Under the pieces are notes generated by a model. It was not told the DNA's origin, made no database searches, and worked only from the letters and a program-made list of their open reading frames with translations. 64,000 nt of DNA, taken from Caulobacteraceae bacterium. GTDB lineage: Bacteria > Pseudomonadota > Alphaproteobacteria > Caulobacterales > Caulobacteraceae. Of the stretch, positions 45,614-55,800 are shown one piece after another (position 1 is the stretch's first letter; each line of letters begins with the position of its first letter). Position numbers and translations under genes: made by a program. The DNA lies in contig DAIDGR010000041.1 of NCBI GenBank assembly GCA_027452265.1, positions 1 to 64,000 on the forward strand. Reading direction: 5' to 3'.

Positions 45614-47479
45614 ATGTCGACGACGCCAGAGTCCCCTCTCGCGGCGGGACGCCAGGTCCTGGTCGATGGGTTCGAGATCCCTGCGGCCCTCTGCGACGCC
45701 GCCGGGCGGGTCGTCATCGCCAACGCCGCCTTCAAGGCGCTTGAGGGCCCGGGCCGGCGCCAACTGCTTGTCGGGGCGTCCGTCTTCGCCGCCTTCCGGG
45801 CCGCACGACGCGAGGGATACGGCGAGGCGCCCATCGAGACCCCTCGGGGGGTCTGGCGCGGCGAGGTCAGCTTGCTGGCGCCCGACGTCTGGCTCGTGCG
45901 GCTCTCGCCCCCTTCCGCGGCGTCGACCGGACCGGCCTTTCCCGCGGCGGACGCGGGACGCGGTCAGGCTCTCCTGGCGGCCGCGCCATTCGCCATGGCC
46001 CGGGCGCGAGGCGCGGACCCGCTGCGCGCGGCGCTCGATGAGGCCAACCCAGCGCTCCGCCGCCTGATCGATCGCGCCCTCGCGCCGGGCGAAACCCTTG
46101 CGGACCTGATCACCCCCGCCAGCCTCGCCGAGCTGGACGCCGCCTGGGCCGCGCCGGCGGATGGCGCGACGCTTGGGCCCTTCGAAGTCACCCTCAGGGG
46201 AGAGCGGGGGGCGATCGCTCAGCTCAGCCTCGCCCGCCATGAGCCCGAGGTCTGGCTGGTGTACCTGCTCGACATCAGCGCCCAGAGGGCGGTTCAGCTG
46301 CAGCTCGCCCAGCGCAACAAGATGGAGGCCGTGGGCCAGTTGGCCGGCGGCGTGGCGCACGACTTCAACAACCTCCTGACCGCGATCCGCCTGCGGGCCG
46401 AAGACCTGCTCAGCCGCCATCCCCTCGGGGATCCCGCCTATGAGAGCCTGAGCGAGATCCGCGAGACCGTCGGCCGCGCGGCGGAACTGGTGCGCAAGCT
46501 TCTGACCTTTTCGCGCAAGGCGACCGTGCAGCGCGACACGCTCGACCTCGCCGAGGCCCTGGGCGAACTGGAGGTTCTGCTGCGCCGCCTGCTGCGCGAG
46601 GACATGCGGCTGGTCACTGAATATGGCCGCAACATCCCCGCCGTCCGTCTCGATCGCGCCCTGTTCGAGAATGCGATCATGAATCTGGTGGTGAATGCCC
46701 GCGACGCCATCCGCGCCAGCGGACAGGGCGGCGAGATACGCCTGTCCTCCCGCCGGGTTTCGCCCTCGGAGGCGGGGCGCCTGGGCTTTGCCGAGACGGC
46801 CGCGTCCGATCTGGCCCTGATCGAAGTGGCGGATGACGGCCCGGGCATGACGCCCGACATCCTGGCCAGCGTGTTTGATCCGTTCTTCACCACCAAGCCG
46901 GTGGGCGAAGGCACAGGCCTGGGCCTCGCCATGGTCTATGGCGCGGTCAAGCAGGCCGGGGGCGCCGTGATCGCCCGATCGACGCCGGGCCAGGGGGCCG
47001 CGTTCCGCATTTTCCTGCCTGCCTATGTCGCCCCGCCCAGGCTGGAGCGTCCAGGACCGGCCCCCTCGCCGCGAACGACCGGACGCGACCTGTCAGGTCG
47101 CGGCGTGCTTCTGCTGGTTGAGGACGAGGCCCTGGTGCGGGGCATCACAGCGCGCCTACTGCGGGCCCGCGGGTATGAGGTCCTGGAGGCTGGGGATGGC
47201 GACGCGGCTCTGGAGCTGGCGCGCGCTCATGCCGGCCGGATCGACCTGATGATCTCCGATGTGGTGATGCCGGGCCTGGACGGTCCGGGTCTTCTCGCGG
47301 CCGCGCGTCCGTTCCTGCAAGGCGCCCCGGTGCTGTTCGTTTCGGGCTATGCCGAGGCTGAATTCTCCGACCTGCTGGAGGGCGCGCCGGAGGTCTCGTT
47401 TCTGCCCAAGCCTCTCGATATCAAGACCCTCGCGGCGGAGGTGAAGCGGCGGCTGGAGGAGGGGCGGGACGATGCGTGA
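45614..47479 (+). CDS. CckA-like soluble hybrid histidine kinase
   Basis: A 621-residue hybrid kinase. A PAS-like domain (VDGFEIPAALCDAAGRVVI) opens the protein. The dimerisation motif KMEAVGQLAGGVAHDFNNLL followed by TAIRLRAEDLLSRH is the type shared by CckA and its paralogues. The ATPase shows NLVVNARDAI, DDGPGM and GEGTGLGLAMV. The C-terminal receiver has LLLVEDEALV, the phosphoacceptor in MISDVVMPGLDG, and the lysine in FLPKPLDI. Unlike CckA, no N-terminal TM segments are seen. ATG at 45614; a TTG at 45575 is rejected. It overlaps the NUDIX gene by eight bases. Confidence 0.92.
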   Translation: MSTTPESPLAAGRQVLVDGFEIPAALCDAAGRVVIANAAFKALEGPGRRQLLVGASVFAAFRAARREGYGEAPIETPRGVWRGEVSLLAPDVWLVRLSPPSAASTGPAFPAADAGRGQALLAAAPFAMARARGADPLRAALDEANPALRRLIDRALAPGETLADLITPASLAELDAAWAAPADGATLGPFEVTLRGERGAIAQLSLARHEPEVWLVYLLDISAQRAVQLQLAQRNKMEAVGQLAGGVAHDFNNLLTAIRLRAEDLLSRHPLGDPAYESLSEIRETVGRAAELVRKLLTFSRKATVQRDTLDLAEALGELEVLLRRLLREDMRLVTEYGRNIPAVRLDRALFENAIMNLVVNARDAIRASGQGGEIRLSSRRVSPSEAGRLGFAETAASDLALIEVADDGPGMTPDILASVFDPFFTTKPVGEGTGLGLAMVYGAVKQAGGAVIARSTPGQGAAFRIFLPAYVAPPRLERPGPAPSPRTTGRDLSGRGVLLLVEDEALVRGITARLLRARGYEVLEAGDGDAALELARAHAGRIDLMISDVVMPGLDGPGLLAAARPFLQGAPVLFVSGYAEAEFSDLLEGAPEVSFLPKPLDIKTLAAEVKRRLEEGRDDA

Positions 47480-47924
47480 ACGGCCGACCGCGCGGGTCCT
47501 GCTGCTGGACTCCGAGGATCGCATCCTGCTGCTCAAAGGCCGCCTGCCCACGGCTCCCGAGGGGCCGGGCGCCTGGTACACGGTGGGCGGCGGGGTCGAG
47601 CCGGGCGAAAGTCTCGAGGCGGCCGCGCGTCGCGAAATGGCCGAGGAGACGGGCCTGGAGCCGCACTTCGTCAGCCAGCCGCTCTGGTGGAGCGAGCAGG
47701 TCTATTATGACCGAAAGGGCCGGCCGGTCCTGTTTCGTCAGGCCTTTCTCATGGCGCGCTGCGACGGAGGAGATCCCTCGCGCGCGGGCTGGACCCCTTT
47801 GGAGCAGGCCCTGGTGGACGATATCCGCTGGTGGACCCTCGCCGAACTGGAGACCACGGACGAGCCCGTCTACCCCGAAGACCTCGCCTCGCGCCTGCGT
47901 CAGCTCCTGGCCGGCGAGGTCTGA
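47472..47924 (+). CDS. NUDIX hydrolase
   Basis: A 150-residue hydrolase of nucleoside diphosphates linked to another group. The NUDIX box spans GGGVEPGESLEAAARRE and continues MAEETGLE, meeting Gx5Ex7REUxEExGU. ATG at 47472 has a strong GGAGGAGGGGCGGG upstream and overlaps the kinase stop by eight bases, so the kinase and NUDIX genes are translationally coupled. A glycine-zipper gene follows after nine bases. The substrate cannot be read from sequence; house-cleaning of damaged nucleotides is possible. Confidence 0.9.
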   Translation: MRERPTARVLLLDSEDRILLLKGRLPTAPEGPGAWYTVGGGVEPGESLEAAARREMAEETGLEPHFVSQPLWWSEQVYYDRKGRPVLFRQAFLMARCDGGDPSRAGWTPLEQALVDDIRWWTLAELETTDEPVYPEDLASRLRQLLAGEV

Positions 47925-47933
47925 GCCGCCGCC

Positions 47934-48629
47934 ATGCGCCCTCATCGCCTCGGCCCCCGGCCCCGCATCGCCCTGGCCCTGATCCTGGCGGGTCTCGTTC
48001 CGGCCCAGGCTCTGGCCGCGGGCTGTCTGCGCTCGGCCGAACGCGACGACCTTCTCGGGGGTCTGGTGGGCGGGGGCCTGGGCGGCCTTCTGGGTCACGC
48101 CGTCAATCGGCGCCCGGGGGCCACGGCGCTTGGGGCCGCAGGCGGGGCCGTGGTCGGTGTGGCCGTGGCCAGCCAGGCGGCGCACTGCGGCCAGAACGCC
48201 TATGGCTATTATGACGAGACCGGACGTTGGATGCCCTATCGCGCCACCGCGGGCGCCTACCAGGGCCCGGATGGCCGCTGGATCGCGGGGCCGACGCCCG
48301 GCGAGAGCGCCGAGGCCGCATCCGACACGCCGGGTTCCGACCCGGATGAGACGGACGCGGGCGTCATCTCCGCGTCCGCCAGGGACACGCGGGGACAGGC
48401 CAGCGCCGTGCAACTGCGGATCGTCAACCTGATGGCCGACGGAACGCTCGATCAGAGACTCGGCGGCAAGGACCTCACGGCGCTCGACGGCATCCGAAGG
48501 CTCGACGCCGCCTATCGCGACGAGAACGACCGGCTCAGCCCCTCACAGCGCGCCGATATCCTGCAGCGGCTCCGGGACCTGTCGCGCACCGTCGACCTGC
48601 AGATCCGGTCTCACCGGGCGCGGCCCTGA
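47934..48629 (+). CDS. Secreted glycine-zipper protein
   Basis: A 231-residue exported protein. The signal peptide IALALILAGLVPAQALAAG is followed by a glycine-zipper membrane hairpin: LLGGLVGGGLGGLLG, then a gap, then LGAAGGAVVGVAVA. This 2TM motif occurs in outer-membrane or periplasmic proteins that insert into membranes. Beyond it, YGYYDETGRWMPYRAT and GPDGRWIAG are repeat-like aromatic segments, and the C-terminal third is helical and charged (LDAAYRDENDRLSPS). It follows the NUDIX gene by nine bases. Function unknown. Confidence 0.85.
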   Translation: MRPHRLGPRPRIALALILAGLVPAQALAAGCLRSAERDDLLGGLVGGGLGGLLGHAVNRRPGATALGAAGGAVVGVAVASQAAHCGQNAYGYYDETGRWMPYRATAGAYQGPDGRWIAGPTPGESAEAASDTPGSDPDETDAGVISASARDTRGQASAVQLRIVNLMADGTLDQRLGGKDLTALDGIRRLDAAYRDENDRLSPSQRADILQRLRDLSRTVDLQIRSHRARP

Positions 48630-48810
48630 TCCCGGCCCCTGGCTCCGCCGCACAGCCCAATCTGGCGGTCCGGACGATCCCGCGGCGGGTCGGCGTCGTG
48701 AATTCGGGGCAAGATCCCGCGTTTCGAGGGGTTCAGGCGGGCCGGCGTTCATTCCTGACGGTGGAGCGCCCTTCAAGGTCTTCGTCGAGTCGACCGCGTC
48801 GCATTGCGCT

Positions 48811-49887
48811 CTAAGCGCCGGCCAGCTTGGCGAAGCCCCAGGCCGCCTCGCCAAGCGCCGGAACCCGGTCGGCCATGGCCGCCGCCTGGGGGCTGTTGGC
48901 GGTGCCGTCGCGCACCCGGCCGACGATCCCCTGGATGATCCCCGCCAAGCGGAAGATGTTGTAGGCGAAGTACCAGTTGAGATCGGGCAGACCCGCGCGC
49001 CCGGTCAGGCGGCAATATTCCTCGACATATTCGTCCAGGGTCGGGATCCCGTGCGCCTTGAGGTCGGGCAGGGTCGAGATCGAACCGTTGACCCATTGCA
49101 TCAAAAGGTTGGTGAAATCCGCCAGGGGATTTCCGATGGTGCAGAGCTCCCAGTCCAGGACCGCGATCACCCGGGGCTCGGTCGGGTGCATGATCATGTT
49201 GTCGAGACGATAGTCGGCGTGGACGATCGACGCCTGATCGTCCTCCGGCACGGTCGTCGGCAACCAGGCGATCAGACGCTCGATGGTCTCGATATGCTGG
49301 GTTTCAGAGGCCTTGTACTGCTTGGTCCAGCGGTCGATCTGCCGGGCCATGTAGTTGCCGGGACGTCCGAAGTCCTCCAGGCCCACGGCGCGGTAGTCGA
49401 CCGTGTGCAGCTCGGCCAGGGTCTTGAGCGCGGCCATGTGCAAGGCATGGCGCTCGGCCGGGGCATAGCTCGGGAGGGTCTGATCCCAGAGGACGCGGCC
49501 TTCGACGTAGTCCATGATGTAGAACATGGTGCCGATGACCGTCTCGTCCGTGCACAGGGCGTAGGGCCGGGCGACGGGAAAGCCGATCGGGTGAAGCGCC
49601 GAGATCACCCGGAACTCGCGGTCCACGGCATGGGCCGAGGGCAGGAGCTTTCCCGGCGGCTTGCGGCGCATCACATAGGTGTGGCCCGGCGTGACCAGCT
49701 GGTAGGTCGGGTTGGACTGGCCGCCCTTGAATTGGCGCACCTCAAGCGGACCGGCGAATCCTTCCACATGGGCGGCCATCCAGGTCGCCAGGGCCGCCTC
49801 GTCGAATCGGTGAGACTCGGCCACCGGCTTGACGCCGGTATTGAGCTGTTCGCGAACCTGCTCGTCGGAAGGGGTACGGTCGGCCAC
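48811..49887 (-). CDS. APH-family phosphotransferase (ACAD10/11-like)
   Basis: A 358-residue kinase-like protein. The aminoglycoside-phosphotransferase signature appears as SIVHADYRLDNMIMH, with the catalytic Asp and Asn, and VIAVLDWELCTIG supplies the second metal-binding acidic residue. A GGQSNPTYQL segment is the nucleotide-loop equivalent. The type matches the kinase domain of acyl-CoA dehydrogenase 10/11, which phosphorylates 4-hydroxyacyl-CoA; no such dehydrogenase is fused here. GTG at 49887 has GGAGG eight bases upstream. It stands on the minus strand upstream of nothing obvious; 181 bases without a gene separate it from the glycine-zipper gene. Confidence 0.88.
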   Translation of the reverse strand: MADRTPSDEQVREQLNTGVKPVAESHRFDEAALATWMAAHVEGFAGPLEVRQFKGGQSNPTYQLVTPGHTYVMRRKPPGKLLPSAHAVDREFRVISALHPIGFPVARPYALCTDETVIGTMFYIMDYVEGRVLWDQTLPSYAPAERHALHMAALKTLAELHTVDYRAVGLEDFGRPGNYMARQIDRWTKQYKASETQHIETIERLIAWLPTTVPEDDQASIVHADYRLDNMIMHPTEPRVIAVLDWELCTIGNPLADFTNLLMQWVNGSISTLPDLKAHGIPTLDEYVEEYCRLTGRAGLPDLNWYFAYNIFRLAGIIQGIVGRVRDGTANSPQAAAMADRVPALGEAAWGFAKLAGA

Positions 49888-49954
49888 GGCGGCGTCCTCC
49901 AAGATCTTGTTCGCAGGGTCGGTTGGCGAGGTGCGGTCTCTGTTGAGGCTCTTC

Positions 49955-51235
49955 CTAACGGCCCGGCGCGGTCGGCGCCAAGGCTCGCCAGCCGATGTCC
50001 CGGCGATGAAAGCCGCCGGGGAAGACGATCGACGCGATGGCGCGATGGGCCTTGTCCCGCGCTTCAGCCAAGGTCTCGCCCAAGGCGCAGATATTGAGGG
50101 TGCGGCCCCCGGCGCAGATGAGACGCCCGTCCTTGAGGGCCGTGCCGGCATGAAACACGCTCACCCCCGGCTCGAAGCGCGATGGCAGGAGGATCTCTCC
50201 GCCGGTACGCGGCGCATCGGGATAGCCCTCCGTCGCCAGGACCACGCAGATCCCGGCCTCCCGGCGCCAGACCGGCGGCGGCAGCCTGTCCAGCCCACCG
50301 CGCGCGCAGGCCAGCAGATAGGGCACGATGTCGCTCTCCAGGCGGATCATCATCACCTGGGTTTCGGGGTCGCCGAACCGGGCGTTGAACTCGACCAGTT
50401 GCGGGCCGGTGGGCGTCAGCATGAGGCCGACATAGAGCACGCCCCGATAGGGCGTTCCGTCCGCCGCCAGGCCGGCCAGGGCCGGTCGGGCGATCCGCGC
50501 CATGGCCTCCGCCTCCAGCGTGGCGTCGAAGGCGGGGGACGGGGCATAGCAACCCATGCCTCCCGTATTGGGGCCCAGATCGCCGTCATAGGCGCGCTTG
50601 TGATCCTGCGCGGAGCCGAAGGCCATGGCGCTGGCGCCATCGGAGAGCGCGAACAGCGACACCTCCTCGCCCTGCAGGAAGCCCTCAAGGACGACCCGCG
50701 CGCCGGCGGCGCCGAAACGCCCGCCCATGGCCGAGTCGATGGCCGCCTCGGCCTCCGCCCGCGTCGCGGCGATGGTGACGCCCTTGCCCGCGGTCAGGCC
50801 GTCGGCCTTGACCACATAGGGCGGCGCGAATGCCTCCAGCCCGGCCTTGGCTTCAGCGGCGTCGGTGAAGACGGCATAGGGGGCCGTGGGGATGCCCTCG
50901 CGGGCGGCCAGGGCCTTGGTGAAAGCCTTGGAGCTCTCCACGCGACCCGCCGCCGCGGTCGGAGCAAAGACAGCGACGCCAACCTCGATCAGGGCATCCG
51001 CCAGACCCGCGGCCACGGCCGCGTCCGGCCCCACCACCACCAGATCGGCCTTGAGCCGTTGGGCCAGGGCGACCTGTCCGGCGACGTCGGTCGGGGACAC
51101 GGCGAAGGTCTCGCCCAGGGACGCCATACCCGGATTGCCTGGCGCGCTGGCGATCGAGGTCACGAGGGGCGATTGGGCGATCTTCCAGGCCAGGGCGTGT
51201 TCGCGGCCGCCTGAGCCGACAATCAGGATATTCAT
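49955..51235 (-). CDS. purD: Phosphoribosylamine-glycine ligase
   Basis: A 426-residue ATP-grasp ligase for the second step of purine synthesis. The start MNILIVGSGGREHALAWK is diagnostic. PYVVKADGLTAGKGVTIA and HKRAYDGDLGPNTGGMGCYAPS are the ATP-grasp and substrate segments, and VEFNARFGDPETQ supplies the metal ligands. ATG at 51235 is chosen over an upstream frame extension with an Arg/Pro-rich leader. A PhoR-like kinase ends 31 bases upstream on the same strand. Together with the nrd genes it belongs to nucleotide supply. Confidence 0.97.
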   Translation of the reverse strand: MNILIVGSGGREHALAWKIAQSPLVTSIASAPGNPGMASLGETFAVSPTDVAGQVALAQRLKADLVVVGPDAAVAAGLADALIEVGVAVFAPTAAAGRVESSKAFTKALAAREGIPTAPYAVFTDAAEAKAGLEAFAPPYVVKADGLTAGKGVTIAATRAEAEAAIDSAMGGRFGAAGARVVLEGFLQGEEVSLFALSDGASAMAFGSAQDHKRAYDGDLGPNTGGMGCYAPSPAFDATLEAEAMARIARPALAGLAADGTPYRGVLYVGLMLTPTGPQLVEFNARFGDPETQVMMIRLESDIVPYLLACARGGLDRLPPPVWRREAGICVVLATEGYPDAPRTGGEILLPSRFEPGVSVFHAGTALKDGRLICAGGRTLNICALGETLAEARDKAHRAIASIVFPGGFHRRDIGWRALAPTAPGR

Positions 51236-51266
51236 ATCTGCTGGCTGACGAACCCTGTCGCGCGCG

Positions 51267-52694
51267 TCAAGCCTGGGCGTTGGCCTCCACCGCCCCCGCT
51301 TTCCCCCCCAAGACCGCGGACGTCGCAAGCGGCGGCTCGACCATGGGGAAATAGGCCGTGAACTGGGCCCCGTCCCCCACGGTGCTCTCGACGCGCAGGC
51401 CGCCACGATGCCGGTTGACGATGTGCTTGACGATGGCGAGGCCAAGACCGGTGCCGGGCTTCGCGGTCTTTTGTCCCTCCACGCGATAGAACCGCTCGGT
51501 CAGGCGCGGAAGATGGCTCCGCGCCAGCCCCGGACCATGATCGCGCACGGCGACGCTGGCATAGGTTCGCCCAGGCGTGGCTTCGGGGAGCACCAGGGAA
51601 AAGGCGTTTTCCAGACCTGCGGCGGGCGTCGAGGCCTCGGTGAGGCCAAGCCCGGCGCGGACCTCCAGCGTCACCAGGCCGCCCTCCGGCGCGAACTTCA
51701 CGGCGTTCTCGGCGAGGTTCTGGATCACCTGAAGGACCTGATCCCGGTCGGCCACGGCCACCGCCGCGCCGGGAGGCGGAGCGACGAACTCGAACCGCAC
51801 CGCCTTTTCGCGGGCCAGCGGTCCCAAGCCATCGAGGACATCGGCGGTCAGCACGGCCAGATCGGCCTCGCCCGAGGGCGGAATGTGCTCGCCAAGCTCG
51901 ATGCGCGAGAGGCTCATCAGGTCGTCGATCAGGCGCCGCATCCGATCGGCCTGCCCATGCATGATCGCCAAGAAGCGATCACGGGCTTCGACATCGTCCC
52001 GGGCATGACCCCTCAGGGTCTCGATGAATCCGGTGAGCGAGGCGAGGGGCGTACGCAGTTCGTGACTGGCGTTGGCGAGGAAGTCGGCCCGGGTGCGCTC
52101 CACCCGCCGGATTTCGGTCTCGTCCCGCAACCAGAGCATGGCCAGTCGCAGACCGGTCTCACCACCCTCCCGCGCCAGGGGGGTCGCCCGGGCCCGCCAC
52201 AGGCGCTCAGGCGGACCGCGCAGTTCCCAGATCGCCTCTTGAGGCGTGCGCGCGTAGAGCGCCTCGTCCACGGCGTCCAGGACATCCGGCGCGCGGATGA
52301 CGGTGGAGAGAAGGCCGTCGGGCCGCGACATCCGCAGCGCTTCTCGCGCCGCCGCATTGGCCAGCAGAATGCGCCGGCTCGTCTGCTCGTCCCGCGCACC
52401 GCCTTCGACGATCAGAACCGGATCGGACAGCATCTCCACCACTTCCAGATCCACGCCCAGTCGATCACGGGTTGGGGGCGAGGGCGTCGCCGCTTCGAGG
52501 CGCGGCGGCGCATAGATCATGAGGCTGAGAGCCGCCACCGCGCCAAGGGCGGCGAGCGCCGTGGCGGGCGCGGGCGCGGCAAGGCCCAGCCCCGCCAGGA
52601 GCAGTGGGCCGAGCATGGCCACAGCCGCCAAAGCCGCCAGGGCGAGGCGGCGGACGCCGGCGGTCGAGCGGTGAGATGGGTCGGATGGGCTCAT
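51267..52694 (-). CDS. PhoR-like sensor histidine kinase
   Basis: A 475-residue membrane kinase. Two closely spaced hydrophobic segments near residues 17-62 (LAALAAVAMLGPLLLAGLGLA and ALAALGAVAALSLMIYA) form a minimal hairpin with almost no periplasmic part, as in PhoR. A PAS-type region follows, then the H-box FLANASHELRTPLASLTGFI and the ATPase with NLAENAVKFAPEGG, DHGPGL and GTGLGLAIVKHIV. ATG at 52694. No phoB or pst genes are adjacent, so the PhoR role is inferred from architecture alone. It is divergent from the autotransporter gene. Confidence 0.88.
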   Translation of the reverse strand: MSPSDPSHRSTAGVRRLALAALAAVAMLGPLLLAGLGLAAPAPATALAALGAVAALSLMIYAPPRLEAATPSPPTRDRLGVDLEVVEMLSDPVLIVEGGARDEQTSRRILLANAAAREALRMSRPDGLLSTVIRAPDVLDAVDEALYARTPQEAIWELRGPPERLWRARATPLAREGGETGLRLAMLWLRDETEIRRVERTRADFLANASHELRTPLASLTGFIETLRGHARDDVEARDRFLAIMHGQADRMRRLIDDLMSLSRIELGEHIPPSGEADLAVLTADVLDGLGPLAREKAVRFEFVAPPPGAAVAVADRDQVLQVIQNLAENAVKFAPEGGLVTLEVRAGLGLTEASTPAAGLENAFSLVLPEATPGRTYASVAVRDHGPGLARSHLPRLTERFYRVEGQKTAKPGTGLGLAIVKHIVNRHRGGLRVESTVGDGAQFTAYFPMVEPPLATSAVLGGKAGAVEANAQA

Positions 52695-52810
52695 TGACTC
52701 TTTCGGAGGACGGACATGGGCCTTGCGCCGGATGTATCCGCCATGGGAACAGTCTTCTCGTGTCGAAGGCGTGACAAGTCGACGATTTAACCGAAGTTCC
52801 CTTGCTCGCG

Positions 52811-52846
52811 GCCTCAAAGCCGTCTTATTCGCAAGGCCCTTGAGGC
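52811..52846 (+). repeat. Inverted repeat upstream of the autotransporter gene
   Basis: GCCTCAA (52811-52817) and TTGAGGC (52840-52846) form 7-bp perfect arms, with CTTGC (52801) and GCAAG (52831) as a second overlapping pair. It lies 17-38 bases before the possible starts, so it may fold in the 5' leader of the mRNA and affect translation. No U-run follows, so it is not an intrinsic terminator. Confidence 0.35.
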
Positions 52847-52883
52847 TGTCGTCGAACCCCGCATGCGAGTCGAACCCCCGATC

Positions 52884-55800
52884 ATGACGCGAACCAAGCT
52901 AGCCGCTGCGGCGGCCGTCGCGCCCTTGATCCTGGCCGTGGCGGCTCACGCCCAGACGACGACCATCACGTCCTCGGTCAAGACGCCCGTGGCGACGGCC
53001 ACGGCCAATAATGGTCAGCCCGCCAATGTCGATGTGGCGGCCGGCGGCTCGATCGGGGTCGTGACGGCCGGGCAGACCGCGGCCACCCTGAACAGCAACA
53101 ACAATCTCTCTCTGGAGGGCGAACTCGGCTCGACCGACCTCAACGGCACGACCGGCGCCAATCTGGTGGCCGGCAACACCGGATCGTTCACCGACATCGG
53201 TTCGATCCTGATGACCGAGAGCTACACGGCCAATACCGATTTCAATACCGGCTTGCTGACCGGCCCCTTCGCGCAGGGGTCCAACCGGACCGGCATTCTC
53301 GTCAATGGGTCGGGAGTTCTGACGGGCAGCGTCGTCATGACTGGCGGCGTCACGGTCTCCGGCAACAACAGTTACGGGGTGAATATCGAATCGCCGATCA
53401 CCGGCGGGTTCACCATGGTGACCGTGTCTCCCACCACCTTCACCTCGTCGACGGCGGTCACGGTCGGGGCCGGCTCGATCACCATCCTGGGTTCGAACAG
53501 CGTCGGCTTCTATGTGGCGCCCACGGGGGGCATCGGCGGCAATCTGAACCTCTCGGCGGTCAACGTCACGGGCACCGGCTCGCAGGGTGTGGTGATCAAC
53601 GGCGCCGTGGGCGGCGCGATCAACCTCTCCGGGGCGGTGACCGTCACCGGCTATCGGACGACCTCGCGCAGCACGATCTCCCAGATCGAGAGCATCTACA
53701 CCGCCGCGGAGCTGACCCAGGGTGGCGCGGGCGTGACCATCGGCGGTCCCGCGGCGGGCGGCCTGATCATCAGCGCACCTCCGGTGGTGCTGTCGGCCAC
53801 CAATCCCGACCTCGACGGCAATGGCGTGCCCGATGCGCAACAAGGCACGGGATCGATTTCGTCCTATGGCTCTGCCCCGGCTCTGGTGATCGGAACCCCG
53901 GGACAGAACGGCGGTCTGGGCCTGCTGGGTCCGGGCACGGGCGCCTCGAAGGCCAACACCTATGGCTTCGTCAATCAGGGCTCGATCACCGCCGACGGCG
54001 TCTTCGACCCGGTGACGACCCCCGCCTTGACCAGCGTCATCCCGGCGACCGCGGTGATCATCGGAACGGGCAGCACGGCCTATACCGACGTCATCCAGGG
54101 GGGCATCGACAACGAGGGCTCCATCGGCGCCCAGGCCTATCAGGCCAATGCTCTGGCGGTGCACTTTCTGGCGGGGGGGCAGACTCCCCTGATCGTCAAC
54201 AACGGCCAGATCTCCGCGATCTCGACCCAGCAGACCAACGAGGCCGCCGGCTACGCCCCGGTGACCGCCTACGGCATCCTGATCGACCAGGGCGCGGTGG
54301 TGAACTCCATCGTCAATAATGGCGGGATCACGGCCTCGGTGAACGGCTATGGCGGCGCCGGCGCCAGCGAGATCGGGGCCATTGTCGACCGGTCCGGCAC
54401 CCTGACGAGCGTGGTCAATACCGGGACCATCAGCGGCAGACCGGTTCAGACGGTGATCACCTCACCCATGCCGGTCTCCGCCGAGATCGCCATCGACATG
54501 TCACAGGGGACCGCGCCCCAAAGCCTGACCCAGACGAGCAACCCGGCCCTGCCCGCGTCCTCGCCGTACAATCAGGCCAACACCTACACCACCGGCGCCT
54601 TTGTCAGCTATCAGGGCAACGTCTACCAGTCCGTGACGACGGTCACGACCGGCCAGGACCCGATCGATTATCCCACGGCCTGGCGGACGATCGGCGCCCT
54701 GACGCCCAGCATTTCCGGCGACCTCTATTTCGGCAACGGCGGCACGACGATCACGGTCAACACCGGCACGATCAGCGCCGGCACGATCAACCTCGGAACC
54801 GGGGTCAACACCCTTACGGTGGCGGGCGCCTCGGGCGCGGGGCCGACGGGAGCCAGCGTGACCGGGGTGATCGAGGAGGGCGCGCTGACGGCGACGGGCC
54901 ATTCGAGCCTGACCCTGAACGTCAACAACGGCACGCTCAGCGACCTCAACCCCAACGTCATCACCGCCAAGAGCGTCAATGTCGGATCCGGCGGCCTGCT
55001 GCTCGTGGCGGCCGACCCCGCCAACGGCACCAACACCCGGTTCGTCACCAGCGGTGCGTCGACCTTTGCGAGCGGCGCCCAGCTGGGCCTGACCCTGATC
55101 AGCCTGCCCAATCAGCTGCAGCAGACCTTCGTGGTGCTTCAGACCGCCGGCTCGGGCACCCTGAGCGTCGGTGGGTTCGGCTCCGGGGCCGTGGTGACCA
55201 ACGCGCCCTTTCTCTTCAGCGCCACGCCCACCTATACGCCCATCGGCTCCCAGGGCGGCGGCGAGCTTAGCCTGACGGTCACGGAAAAGACGGCCCAACA
55301 GCTGGGGTTCAATACCGCCGAGGGTGACGCCCTGAGCGCGGTCATTGCGGCGTCATCGGCCAATCCGGCCATCGTTCAGGGCCTGCTCGGCCCGACGACC
55401 CAGTCGGGCTTCCGCGCGGTCTACGACCAGCTCTTGCCGAACCAGGGACAAGGCCTGTTCGACGCCATCGACGCCGCGACGCAATCGATCGGCGAAATGA
55501 TCGGCACCAATCCCAACAACGGACGCGAAAGCCCCGGCACCAGCCTCTGGGTGCAGGAGGTCAACGAAAACGTAAGCCGCACGAACGTGAACAGCCCGGC
55601 GAGCTACACCAAGCTGGTCGGCATCGTCGCGGGCCTGGAGCATATGGGCGAGGGCGGCGGCGCCTTCGGCGCGACCCTCAGCTTCATGAACGGCAATGAG
55701 CTTCCGCAGGTAGAGCAGCAGGGCTCCGGGGCGACGGTCCAGGTGCTCGAGGGCAGCCTCTATTATCGTCGGGCGATCGGGGGGCTGACCCTCGACGCGC

